Positions 22,819-34,039 of a DNA stretch of 64,000 nt are shown in pieces. Origin of the DNA: Berberis thunbergii (lineage: Eukaryota > Streptophyta > Magnoliopsida > Ranunculales > Berberidaceae); contig QNQO01005797.1 in assembly GCA_003290165.1 (NCBI GenBank), forward strand, positions 372,001-436,000. Reading direction: 5' to 3'. A program made the translations under genes and the position numbers. The first letter of the stretch is position 1, and each line of letters opens with the position of its first letter. The notes beneath the pieces are model-generated. The model was given only the letters and a program-made list of their open reading frames with translations, did no database searches and was not told the origin of the DNA.

Positions 22819-23076
22819 GATAATTCAGTTTGTAATATCAGATAGATATTTCAGTTTGTAATATCAGATAGACAGTCTGTTAGAATGTTAGTTCCTATAT
22901 TAGTTTGTTAGTATGTTTGTTAGGTTTTGATGACTTGCCACCTAGGCATTGACTGGCAGAGAGCATTACTATGTTGCCTATATAAAGACTATAATATGTA
23001 CATGTAGAAGATATCAAAAACAGAACACTTTGTTCATTAGTTTAGTTTCTTTGTTCATCAGTTTAGTTTCTCAACA
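22809..23076 (+). repeat. 3' LTR of the copia element
   Basis: Starts TGTTAAGTGAG directly after the polypurine tract GCGGGGGAA and ends at a TCAACA, giving TG...CA ends. It has a TATATAAAG box at about 22978 and a ~30-base internal direct repeat containing TTTCAGTTTGTAATATCAGA near its start. The 5' partner is missing, so the exact end is a judgement. Confidence 0.75.
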
Positions 23077-23520
23077 GATCTTGTAGTAATTGATGGAGAA
23101 TATGTGTAATTAAGAGGATTTGTTGAAAAGTGGTTTGAAATATTCATGGTGATAGAACCTGATTTGATGTGAGGATGGAGGAGAGATGAAGAAGACACCA
23201 AGCTTGAGGGGAGTTTTAATGGAGGAACAATGATTATCTGCCGAGGGAGGACGAACCGTACCACGTCGAGACCTGCAAGAAAACCACTACAAGACTTCCA
23301 ATTCAACTCACAAGAACAAGCAAGAAGAAAAGAAAGAAGGGAAAAGAACTAGAATGAAGGAAAGAGGGAATTGTGTGCTTGAAAAAGAAAGACACAGAAA
23401 GCAGCACCAGCTGAATAAAAAAGAACCACAAGAACATAGGCACTTAGACGAGTTTGGTTCGCTGGGAAGGGAACCAAGAAAACTCACAGAGAACGAGCCC
23501 GATACTTTTCAATGGCTTAA
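23077..23520. other. Spacer between copia LTR and LINE remnant
   Basis: Purine-rich sequence without a recognised coding domain. It may be the 5'-truncated body of the LINE or unique DNA; I cannot tell which. Confidence 0.3.
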
Positions 23521-25319
23521 TTGATCCAGGAATGTTCCCATTTTCAATGTCTTGCAATGTATAAAGGAGGTAAAGATTTGGGAGGGTACTTAATAAGTGG
23601 GTGGACGAAGTTGAAGTTGGTATCATTTTCCACAGTTAGAGGACGAAGTGTTTTAAGCTGTGATTGGATTGTGCCACAGAAACATTGCTTTACAAGTTTC
23701 ATGCTCACATGGGGAGTAGTACAGAGTGACATTTGTCCTTTATGCAACTTAGCAAGTGAAATAGATGAACATCTTTTCTTTAGTGCAATTACTTTGTTTG
23801 GCAGCACATGTTGCATTACTTATGCTACTCAAGAAAAGCAACCAGTTGGGAGGGGGAACTTCAATGGTGTATTCAACATTTTAGAGGTAGCAACAGTAAT
23901 ACCACGATAAAGGTTACATTTAACTCCATTGTCTACTATTTAGTGTTGTAAAAATAGCTAGGCACTGGGCGGGCGGCGAGCAGGTGCCTAGCGCCTAGGG
24001 GCCTAGGCGGTCTTAGGTTTTGTATTATAACTTTAATAATTTATAAAAGTTAAGCATAATACCTTATCAATTACATCTAATTTAATGTCAATATACATAT
24101 GTAAAATTTTAAAACATAAAAAATTAACAATCGTGAACAAAATTTATTAAAACTCAAATGACTAAAGTTTGTCATGATGGGTACTTTATATAAATTTGAA
24201 TTTGTGTAATCTTTTATTTTTCTTCAAATTGCATGAATAACCTCAGTTATTTTTGATAAAATCTACATTAGTAAAATTGGTACCGGTAGATCCTTTGAGA
24301 ATTCCATTAAGTAATCATCCTTTGCTATATTTAAACATATACTGAATAAAAAATAATTAAATAGTTTATTTTTAAAAAATAGGAAAGAAAAATAAAATAA
24401 GAACACAATCAGCCTTATTAAAAAATAAAAATTAAAAAAATTAAAAAAATCGCCCAGACCGCCTAGACCCCACCTAAGCCGACTAGACCGCCTAGATCCC
24501 GCCCAGACCTGCCCAGACAGCCCTGAACCGCCCAGACTGCCCGCCCAGCCATTAATCTGGGCAGTTTTCCACCTTCTAGCGCTTAGGCGGCCGCCCAAGC
24601 CGATTTTTAGAACACTGCTACTATTTATGGCCAGAGAGGAACAACATGATATATGAGCAGCAAGACACCACTGGCATCAAACTAGTTAGACGAATCTACA
24701 AAGACGTGCGTCTTAAATTCAGTGCTAAAAAGCTCAAGGTAAAAGATATTGCAATTAATTGACAAATGATTGGGAGATGGAACCTGGATGCTTTGTATAG
24801 TTTGCATGTTCCAATCAAATGTTCCTGGAAGAAGCCACCTGTTGGTTGGTTTAAACTAAACTCAAATGGATTATTGCGAGGGTCAAGGGTGGCTTTGGAG
24901 CCATTATTAGGAATGAATCAGGTGATGTAATTGCAGCTTGTACAGGTTCTATCTCAACTCAAACAGTGATTAAGCACGAGTTGCAAGGTGTAGAGGCTGG
25001 ACTAAAACTTGCTAGAATGCATCAGATACTGAAGTTGGACATCTCTACAGACTCTAGCTCAATGTTTGAGTACTTGACTAAGGATATGAATGCTGCATGG
25101 GAGTCACGTCACATTTTCAGAAGGATTAAGTGTGAGCTAGGTATGCTCGAGGATTACAAGATAAGTCACGACTACAGGGAGACCAACAAAGTTGCTGATA
25201 AGTTGGCTAGACTGCTTCCAAACACAGATTTTGTGAAAATTATCCTTAGTTCTTTTGCGGAAGATGTTAAAAAGATTGTACATGAAGATAACATAGGTAA
25301 AATATATCTAAGAATGTAA
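23521..25319 (+). mobile_element. LINE (non-LTR retrotransposon) 3' remnant split by a MITE
   Basis: The first piece (23521-23910) reads CDWIVPQKHCFTSFMLTWGV and SDICPLCNLASEIDEHLFFS, the zf-RVT zinc-binding region found after RT in plant LINEs, with an apparent internal deletion. After the MITE (23942-24617) the second piece (about 24820-25319) reads WKKPPVGWFKLNSNG, FGAIIRNESGDVIAACTG, KHELQGVEAGLKLAR and NKVADKLARLLP, an RNase H (RVT_3) domain in which the usual catalytic Asp of the LN.DG motif is Asn. The RT itself is absent (5' truncation). Confidence 0.8.
23942..24617. mobile_element. hAT-like MITE with terminal inverted repeats and 8-9 bp target duplication
   Basis: Left end AGTGTTGTAAAAA and right end TTTTTAGAACACT(G) are inverted repeats. 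The flanks share CTACTATTT (23933-23941 and 24618-24626), which fits an 8-bp hAT duplication. Subterminal sequence is GC-rich with many GCCTAGGCG and CCGCCTAGAC blocks; the centre is AT-rich. No transposase coding. It lies within the LINE remnant, so it inserted after the LINE. Confidence 0.88.
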
Positions 25320-25443
25320 TCATGGGATTTTTATTTTTTAAGGTTTGGGATCCTAAACAACCCTTGCTCAATTTCCAAAAAAATAAAATAAGTAATAATC
25401 AGAAAAAGGAGGAAACACTTTCCTCGTGATCAGTTTTATAGAA

Positions 25444-26990
25444 GGCAACGACTGTTTCACACCACCTAAAGTACTGTCTCACACCACCATATCAACTTTT
25501 TCTCTCTCACACCACCTACTTTATTTCCACACCACCAATAAAAGCTCAAAATTTAAAATTTTCTCTCTCTGTCCTCCCCTTTCTTCATCTATTTTCTTCC
25601 CTTCTTCTCCTCCTTCACTCTCTTCTCCATTAGACACTACCATCACCCTACCATTATCACCACCACCCCACCACCTCCATTTATCTCCCTCCCACCACCC
25701 CCACCTTTTCTCCATCATGCCCACTACCACGCCGCCACCTCTCTCACCCTATTTTTCTATGAAAATTGAGTATTATCTCTGAGTTTGGTTCAACTTTTAT
25801 GCTTGATCAAGACCGATTCTCAAGCTTATCAAAACACAAACATTGTAGTACTTTGAGTTATCTAATAAATACAAATTGAATCACTTTAATAAATACAATT
25901 TGAATCACTTGAAAATGTTTTGAAATGAGAAAGTTATGGCCATTTTACTAAACTCTCGCAAATCCATCTCGCAATGAAATCAGGGTAGTGTCCCTGACTT
26001 TCGGCCAGTTTATATGCTCGATCGAGACTGATTCTCAAGCTCATCAAACACAATAATTGTAGTACTCTGATTTTTCTAATAAACACAATTTAAATCACTT
26101 GAAAAATTTTGAAATGAGCAAGTTATGGTAATTTTACTAAAGTCGCGCAAATCTATTTTGCAATGAAAACGGGATAGTGTCCTTGATTTTCGGCCAACTT
26201 ATATGCTCCACTGTGACCGATTCTCAAGCTCATCAAATACAAAAAATAGTAGTAATCTGAGTAATCTAATAAACACAATTTGAATCATTTGAAAATGTTT
26301 TGAAATGAGAAAGTTATGGCCATTTCACTAAAGCCACGCAAATCTGTTCGGAAAAAGGAAGTTTGTCTTCACCTATTTGCATTGGGCAATGCGAGGATTA
26401 GTCTCAACTTTGCTCAGACCTATATGAATTTGAGACTTTAATTCGCATAGGTATGTGCGAATTTGAGACTAATCCTCGCATTGCCCATTGCAAATGGGTG
26501 AAAATAGATTTTTTTTCGAGGACAGATTTGCGTGACTTTAGTAAAATGCTCATTACTTTCTCATTTCAAATCATTTTCAAGTGATTCAAATTCAGCTTAT
26601 TAGATAACTTAGAGTACTACAATTTTTGGGTTTTGATGAGCTTGAGAATTGGTCTCGATCGAGCATATAAGTTGGCCAAAGGTTAGGGACACTACCCCAT
26701 TTTCATTGCGAGATAGATTTGCGCGACTTTAGTAAAATGGCATAACTTGCAAATTTCAAATCATTTTCAAGTGATTCAAATTGTATTTATTAGACAACTC
26801 AGAGACTACAACTTTCATGCTTTGATGAGCTTGAGAATTAGTCTCAATTGTGGGTTTAAATTGGTTGAAAGTTACCCTATTTTTATGTTACTATTTTTTT
26901 CAAAAACAGTTTTTAGGTGGTGTGGGTTAGTAGGAAAAAATACATGGTGGTGTCAGAGAGTACATATGGTGGTGTGGTGTAGTCGCCGCC
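25444..26990. mobile_element. Foldback element with 9-bp target duplication (Mutator-like, non-autonomous)
   Basis: Ends are GGCAACGACT (25444) and the inverse of GGCGGCGACT (26990), each followed inward by CACACCACC and ACACCACCATAT blocks. The flanks TTTATAGAA (25435-25443) and TTTAGAGAA (26991-26999) differ at one base, consistent with a 9-bp MULE-type duplication. Inside, a ~220-base unit (containing GAAATGAGAAAGTTATGG and TATATGCTCGATCGAGAC) occurs three times on the left and twice inverted on the right, with a palindromic centre around 26370-26500. No transposase is encoded; the Pro/Ser-rich ORF near 25426-25782 is compositional. Confidence 0.82.
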
Positions 26991-27996
26991 TTTAGAGAAA
27001 GCTAGAATGAAAAACAGTGATGAGAATTGAAACCGTCTCCACGGATTTCATTTCTGAACGGGGACCAGGAACATGGATTCCCGTGAGAGATGAGAAAACT
27101 AGTCACTGGCATAATTGATTTCTTATTGTTAAATAGACAACCAAAAAGTGGAAATTTCTTGACATGGAACTTGGATTCCATTTTCCACGAAAAATGGGCT
27201 ATCAAACAAATGCTAATAAGATAAAACAATTGAAAAGATAAGGGAGACTAAAAAACAAAAAAGATGAGGTGATGTAGTATTTGAGGTTGCAGGTTTTATG
27301 TTTTCTCTCAAAATTGTAAAATTACTTTTGTTACTGATAGAATAAAAGATAGTTCTTACCGACACTTATGCGCTATTAGATTTCATTCAAAAGTGCATAG
27401 CAACTTAACAAAAGATGTCGTAGAGAATATCCTGAAACGAGGTTCACCATGGAATTAATCAATTCAACAATTAAACACTTACGAATGAAAAAATTATAGT
27501 TTTCAATTGTCCTCTTTAAGGTTCAAGGATTTTTGGGTTTAGAAATTTTTTCTATTTCAGTTATCTTCTTCAAACTTACGGTTTTCGAATTTATCATTCT
27601 TGGATAAAAAACATACAAAGGGACATTTACTAACGTCCAAGTTTTAAAGAGAAATATGATTCATTTCGTGGAAACCACAGTAACAACTAACTAGTCCAGT
27701 ATATAAGACAACCACCCTACTCGACATTCCTAATTCTGGAACTGCAAACAAATCGTGCCCTATTTCCCCTTCTGTTATAACAAAATTTTGTTCACTTCAT
27801 GTATCAATTGATTCTTAGGAAGAGGTCGTCGCCCACTAGAAAGGCGTGAAAGAGCTTTACCTCCGTTGTAAAGAAGAAACTAAACAGATGCAACAAGCCT
27901 AACCTGATCAAGAAAGCCATCGATCACCATAAACTCGCCAAGTAATGCATACCAATCAAGAAAATTGCCAAAAGTTTACGGCTCCGCTTAAGGCTC
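26991..27996. other. Spacer, no supported gene
   Basis: AT-rich sequence with no recognised coding domain or clear terminal repeats. Confidence 0.35.
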
Positions 27997-28652
27997 GCTT
28001 GGTATAACGGTAAAATAATGCATGTGCAAAAGTTTACGGCGGTTACATAAACTTGGGTGGTCGGTTGACTTTGCATAAAGCAGTTATTGGAATTTGAATG
28101 CAGGACCGATCTTCTAATTATAAAATTCTGCAAAACTTTACGGACAAAATCTCCTGATTACTTTGCAAAACTCTCATCCCCTCCTCTTACTTGAATTTTA
28201 CTCCCAACTCCTTAAAAACACCTCAACCATCACCACCACTGCCATTGCCACCACCATAGCCACTGCCACCACCTCAATCAACCATAACATAACCGCCTTT
28301 ACCATAACCATTGTCGCCACCACCACAACTACCATAGCATAACCACCATCACTACAACCAACACCATCACTACTATCACCGTTGCGATCACCATAGCCAC
28401 CAAAACCATCCACCCACCATTATATCCACCGAACCACCACAACCACCACCATTTCAACAACCACTGTCATTGCCACCACCACCAACGCCCAAATTTGTAG
28501 TCACCATCACCACAATCACTTTTTTGAATTGTCTTTGATTTTCTTTAATTACTACCAAGCACTTGTAAAGTAATGCATTGCAAATCAATGCAATGCAAAT
28601 TAATGCATTTGCATTAATTTGTAAAAATGCATTATTTTACAGTGTACCAAGC
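27997..28652. mobile_element. Small TIR element (MITE) with CACCAC-rich centre
   Basis: Left GCTTGGTATAACGGTAAAAT and right end, read inverted, GCTTGGTACACTGTAAAAT match over about 25 bases; CTCCGC-type sequence lies just outside both. The interior (28205-28500) is a degenerate (CCA)n region that gives misleading Val/Met-rich ORFs on the minus strand. I found no convincing target duplication, so the exact ends are uncertain. Confidence 0.55.
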
Positions 28653-29726
28653 AAAAATGCGGAGAATGTCTACTCTTCTATGTGTTTGACAACATAACTA
28701 TCGTCTTCAGCAAAACAACCCAACTGTTTATGATCTCTTCGACAAGTAGTTGGCTAGAACATGCGGCCTAAGATGTGATGAATTTTCATTGCATCTCCGT
28801 GTTGCTGGAGGAGTCTTTCCATGCAAGTAGTGCCTTTTTGCAACTCCATGTAGTGTTAAAAAGTAACTAAACGAGCTTGATGACTAACCTCAATTTTCTC
28901 ATGGCTTGTATCTAGTGTTAAAACATACCTAAAAGGAGTTTGATGATTTAATCTTTCCTTATGATCCTAGATCATGTAGTAGCAATGACGAGAAAGAAAA
29001 TATGAAAAACGGGAAGGGAAGCTTGATTCTGCAAAGAGCAAAAAGAGAAGTAGACGAGGGACTCAATGGGAAGATAAGAAAATTTTAAATTTTCATTAAC
29101 TAACAACAAATACAAATACAAAGAGAAATTTTTGCGTCATGGATGAAAAGAAACTAATAATACTCAACCTACGTAATACTCACATAATCAGGCCCCCATT
29201 CTTAAAAGAACTCATCCTCAAGTTTTGAGTGTTAATGGCCTACATCATTCCAAGAGCATACTTTTTTTTGGGTCCAAGAGCATACTTAGTCAGCCATGCT
29301 CCCTGATATTCCTTCCATTTCCCGAGGCACCCAACACCCTTCAGTCTGGCTCCAACATGAGGTGTAGCAAAAGTGAATTACCTTTAAAAAGATCCTCACC
29401 CACTGCACCAAATTGACATTGGTGTGTCTAAAATCTGGTCTCTTGTAAGTCTTATTTGCAAAACAAATGTTGGATTGCTAAAAGCCACTTTTTTTGTTGC
29501 CAAAGACACTCTGATGCTTAAGTCAGTAACTCTGTTGGAAACAAAGATTAATCTAGACAGAACTCAGTTAAAGATTACATACCTTTGTTGAATATTCCCT
29601 TTACCTTATCTAGTGGTCGTTATTAATCATTCGTCTGACTTGAGCATGTGAGGCGCACTGAGAAGTGACATTCTCTGTAATAGTCTCCTCCTTTATGAAG
29701 ATACGTCATTGGGGGCGTAACTCCCT
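28653..29726. other. Spacer, possibly with an old gypsy 3' end
   Basis: Mostly unremarkable AT-rich DNA. On the minus strand around 29184-29225, GAGGATGAGTTCTTTTAAGA followed by ATGGGGGCC resembles the end of a plant gypsy pol plus a polypurine tract (compare 6330-6365), but no coding domain was confirmed. Element B begins at 29727. Confidence 0.3.
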
Positions 29727-30062
29727 CACTACTCCAAAAATGGCCATTAGCAACGGTTTTAAACCGTGGGGGTAACCCATTGGCACGACTTAGAACCGTG
29801 GGCTGTAGAGGCGCCGCTAAATCCTCAGTAACGGCTAAAAACCGTGGCAAAATATATGTTAGCCACGGTTTTAAGCCGTGGCCATGAATAACCACGGCTT
29901 AAAACCGTGGCAAGTCCTAGCCATGGTTATAAGCCGTTGTAAAGGTTTTAGCCACAATTTTAAGCCGTGGCCATTCCTAGCCACGGTTATAAGCCGTGGC
30001 AATTCATGGCCACGGCTCTGAGCCGTTGCAATAGTTAGCCACGGTTTTAAGCCGTGGCAAAT
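29727..30062 (-). repeat. 3' subterminal palindrome array and TIR of CACTA element B
   Basis: Terminal CACTACTCCAAAAA, then about a dozen palindromic units of the CCACGGTTTTAAGCCGTGG type (also CCACGGCTTAAAACCGTGG and CCACGGTTATAAGCCGTGG), then a T-run and GCTATCAAATGACTTT, the same order as the inverted 3' end of element A. One base of the canonical CACTACACC terminus is changed (CACTACTCC). Confidence 0.9.
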
Positions 30063-30301
30063 TTTTTTTTTTTTTGCTATCAAATGACTTTTATTACATC
30101 TTATAAGTTTTATTTCTAGAAAATAAAAATTTAAATGTGCCAAACTTAAATGAATAGAGGCAAAGTAATGTAATTAATAAGATTATACAATTACATCAAA
30201 TGTGCCAAACTTTGTTTCATGCTGTGCACGTTTTGTCATTTGTCAGTTGACCAGATTATACAATTACATCAAATGGTCAAAGAATATGCAATACATTTAT
30301 T

Positions 30302-30373
30302 CTCAAGGCGACTGAGCCTGTCTCTTGAAGCTTTGTCTGTTACATTTGTAAGGGAAAGACGTTCCATCTCAAG
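30302..30373 (-). pseudogene. Captured fragment of chloroplast chaperone ClpB3
   Basis: 24 codons read LEMERLSLTNVTDKASRDRL then SRLE. This matches the start of the coiled-coil middle domain of the organellar ClpB/Hsp100 disaggregase (family wording KLEMERLSLTNDTDKAS..RL..LE). The reading frame is open on both sides but the flanking residues do not match ClpB. It is the piece nearest the 3' array, on the same strand as the other fragments. Confidence 0.75.
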
Positions 30374-30549
30374 ACATACATGATCGGGTAGAAGTACAAC
30401 AATAGTCTCCATGATTTTGGTTGGTTGCATACCTGCATTATACATAAAAATCCAGCAAGATAACCTTTGTGAATGGCAAATAATAGCTCCCTCACTTACT
30501 TTTGCAACATACATTATCAAGACATGCATAAAGGCCTGTTTAATTATAC

Positions 30550-31893
30550 CTTGTTGTTGTATGACAACAGCCTATTCAAGTTGGCAGCAACTTTGACAGT
30601 GGCTGACTGGCCTAACTGTATCCCGTGTAAAGAAAGAAATATGCACAAAGTCAGCAAGTGAATAATAAATGAAGGATACAATATATCATAATTAACTTAG
30701 TTGGATCTTCTAGTAATTCTGTATTTTTTTAATTTTTTTTATCAGCAAAACACAAGATCAAGGATAAATTGATAATAAAGGTGTTGAGTAAGACACTTGC
30801 ACAAAAGAGAGAAACGTAAAACCAAGAACAATATTTGATCATATATAAAGCCACACTAAAATAAGAACAAAGAATATTGATAAATGCTAATCATCCATCA
30901 CATGATCAAGCCCTAAAGATTCATAAAACAAGGTAACAAAGGCAAAAGATAGATGAGGAATGAAAATTCAGTAATATCACAGAATTGTTGCAAGGCAAAC
31001 ATAAAATCACTCACGTGTGCTGATTAAGAAAGTAGCGCACATAATCCGAGACAACTTGAGAATCAGCAGCCTGAAATAAGAAACAAAAGAGCTAAGAAAA
31101 GAACGAAAATAAAAATCATGGCTTTTCGTAGCTAGCATTCAAAGTATTGCGATATACCATCTATATGAATCTGATCCTAAAAGATATTTGATCAAATGTC
31201 TCAAAATGTCGTGTTTATCCAAAATCACAGTTTGATCTTTTGATCCAGACAAAACTATGATTTGAGAACTAGAGGCATACAAATCTTTTTTAGAGAAGAT
31301 TACAAATCTCATCAAAAGGAAGAAGTACTGGGATAAAAGGCTCCAGAATACACAACAACTGGTTCCTAATAATATTCTACCAAAAAATAAATTTCTTGAA
31401 ATCAAATTTCCAAAGATATGGGAAGAACATATAAGAGGTAGGCAAATAATATGACTAAAAGAGGACACACATATGTTCACTGAAACATTTAGATTTTGTT
31501 AAAAGGATCATACTTTAGCAAACATGGGATACAAGTAGAAGTTAAAATTATAATAAATTGAAGTAAAACAAAAGATTACCGATCCGGATCGACACAAGTA
31601 AACATTATCAGTCAGCTGAGTGATCTTATCTGAAACGCGATTAGCTACGTACATCCCTGACAATGTGAACAAAATAAAAATCAAATCTTGCGACAAATTG
31701 GTAAAAAATAGGCATGTTAGAATCAGAACATCTGAAACTGTATAAATCTGATGGCAGAGAATCAGAATAGGGTGTAATCAAAGAGAGTACATGTGCTGGT
31801 TTTGGAATCAGCGCCCAGGATGAAACCATCCTTATAGGTGACACCGATGATGGTAGTTCCCATTGAGTGAGGAGCATTCAGATTGAGATCCAT
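30550..31893 (-). pseudogene. PBA1: Captured 5' half of the 20S proteasome beta1 subunit gene (PBA1)
   Basis: Exons in order on the minus strand: 31893-31791 (start [23 protein letters not shown] then [14 protein letters not shown], with the mature N-terminal Thr of the catalytic TTI motif); 31656-31580 ([20 protein letters not shown] then CRSGS); 31070-31015 (AADSQVVSDYVRYFLNQH); about 30623-30550 ([20 protein letters not shown] then YNNK). Donors and acceptors are GT/AG except the acceptor before the last exon, which appears lost. Junction 1 changes the expected Gly before MYV to Trp. The C-terminal half (LIVGGWD-type exons) is missing. Known role of the family: caspase-like proteasome activity; this copy could encode at most a truncated propeptide and N-terminal piece. 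Confidence 0.93.
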
Positions 31894-32637
31894 GGCTTCA
31901 AATGGGAGATATAAATGCGACAAAAGATATCTGTAAGGCAAATAAAATGCATAAACCAAGTAGTAGTCAACAAAATGACAGTGCAAAAGTGCTCCTTACT
32001 TCCTTTGAAGTTCAACTCTACACAAATAAGCAACCCATCTAAACGAACCAAAAATGTGTTTGGGGTACTTTTAACAGACATAATAAGTAGCTCAAAATTC
32101 ATCACAAAACCAAACTTTTGCTATCCCAATTTGATCAATCGTCTCAATGAAAAAGTGAAGACAGATTCAAAACGGTTGCAACAAATAAAAAGGATCGTTG
32201 CTGTTTATCTACAAAACGACCTACAAAAAAATTGTGTTTCTCTTTGCAATATTTTTGGAATTTACATCTATAGAGTTTGACAATCAATTAATCATCAAAC
32301 TTTTGCATTTCCAGCTAGTGAAAGACAGTGGAAATTGGGCTGAAACTGTGACAAGACTACATTTTCATCCATTGTGTGTGTGGGAACATGTGTTCCTGAT
32401 CCAAACAAACCAAATTATAAGATAATAATAATGAGCATTACCAAAACAAAACAGTGGTTCCCATTGCAAAATCGATAGAACAAAAGTTGGAAACTTTACT
32501 ACTTCTACTTCATCAAAATTCAAACTTTTACAACGACTTCATCATGTATCTTGCAGCCGCTTAAGCTTAGATATTGAAAATGAAATATCCCCGTAAAGGG
32601 AATTTGCAGACAAATCCCTGAATGAAGGGAAAAAACA

Positions 32638-32952
32638 TAAGAACAATGGCAAAGACAAAGCATTTTATCCTGAATAAACAAAATGCAAAAATTCAATACC
32701 CAGATTTAGCGCAGCACGCTGAAACGTAGCAGAGTGTCGCAGCAGCGTGTTCGCATGAAGGCCACTGCATCGCAGCAGCTCAGAACACAGCACAGCAACA
32801 GGACGCTCTGCGACGCAACAACGTCCGTCAGCCTAACGCGTATCCACCATCTCGCCACGGCCTTACCACCAGTCCAGGCCGCAGCAACTAGTGCCCAGTC
32901 CTTCCAGTCCGCAGCCTCTCCTTGCTCCGAAAAACAGGGGACACTCTGTTTT
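32638..32952 (-). repeat. CTGC-rich module shared with CACTA element A
   Basis: Reverse complement of 17990-18312 at roughly 95 percent identity by eye, lacking about 15 bases present in the other copy. It lies next to an additional CAGAGTGCCCTGCCAGCACT segment (about 32957-32980) not seen at the first copy. Stop-free frames exist on both strands because of its composition. Confidence 0.85.
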
Positions 32953-33919
32953 ACAGCAGAGTGCCCTGCCAGCACTCGGTTCCAGGACCTACCATTGCCT
33001 ATTCTTGCTGCGTCTATTCTTCCCTGTGACGTGTGTATACAGACTACTTACCATGACCCCTTCTACTTGGAGTATTGTCTGTCTCATAGGTTCTAAAAGA
33101 GGCAGCAGAACAACACTAATGATGTGCCTCAAAGAGATAAGCCAGCAGAAGCGTCAAAATCCAAAATGTAAACCCAACAATAACCCATTAAATATTATAT
33201 AATTAGCAGTCAAATTAAACTTTCAAATCTTCATGCTTTCAAGACATGAGCAAAATATCTGACGGAAATGTCAAATTTTCCGACAATATTTTACAGAATT
33301 TTGTCTGGCATGGCTAAAACCAACGTTTGTAAATATCAATCAAATTATGCAATATTCTGTAACTTTTAAATGATTTTTCCATTATCCATTTTATTCTGAG
33401 TATCTTCAAATCACAATGTTTTTCATTTTGACCCTAAGAAAGCATATAGCAGATAGTTTTAAATGATGTCTAAAATTATTCAAAGTAAACACACTTATTA
33501 CATTATCATGTAATCTCAACTTATTTCATCCTAATGGAAGTTCAAAACAGATAGTTTGCCCAACACTTGTATACATGTAGGTGCAACAAAATATTTATTT
33601 AACATCAAACAGATAATTTCTACTGCTGAATGATACTAGTGGTACCTATATGCATAACAGTGAATCCAATTAGCATAATGGTCGTCTTATAAATAAAAGG
33701 AAATGACCAGACCAACAAAAGCAATAATGAAATTTCTATAGGATCAAGTGACAAACCCCTGGAGTTTGGAAAGATTCCTGCAGTGCAAACATTTGGGAAT
33801 CTTGTGGTTGCTCCATAACCTATTAGAAAAAAAAATACAAAATAGGAAAACCTTGAGATAAGTTGAGAATAAAGTGCCTAAAAAATTATAACCAAACACT
33901 GAGTGAACCTACATATATA

Positions 33920-34039
33920 GCTAAGGTATCCCATGCAGACTTTTCACTTAGCCAATCATTCCAATCCACCACCCCTAATAGCAGTAGTATGGAAAGACCA
34001 AGCATTGCAGTAACAACACTGGATATACCCACAGCCTCT
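33920..34039 (-). pseudogene. Captured exon of plastid 2-oxoglutarate/malate translocator (DiT1)
   Basis: After an ATGCAG acceptor the frame reads EAVGISSVVTAMLGLSILLL, LGVVDWNDWLSEKSAWDTLA. This is a membrane segment and the following loop of the plastid dicarboxylate transporter DiT1 (family pattern LGVLDWDDCLSEKSAWDTLAWF). The match breaks at the exon end. It is one exon only, in the same orientation as the PBA1 and epimerase pieces. Confidence 0.85.

Larger units (their letters stand above)
19704..23076 (+). mobile_element. Ty1/copia retrotransposon, 3' half, interrupted by CACTA element A
   Basis: Coding begins abruptly at 19704 after the CACTA terminus, in the region just before the GAG-pre-integrase domain. 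It runs through integrase, reverse transcriptase and RNase H to a polypurine tract and one LTR (22809-23076). Integrase before RT is the copia order. LTR, primer site, gag and protease are missing from this side. They would be expected beyond the left end of element A but are not seen there. Confidence 0.9.

Noticed and set aside
25426..25782. Pro/Ser-rich ORF resembling an extensin
   Set aside because: It lies within the arm of a foldback element and comes from CCACC-type simple sequence.
28198..28413. Val/Met/Gly-rich minus-strand ORF
   Set aside because: Product of a degenerate (CCA)n tract inside a MITE-like element.
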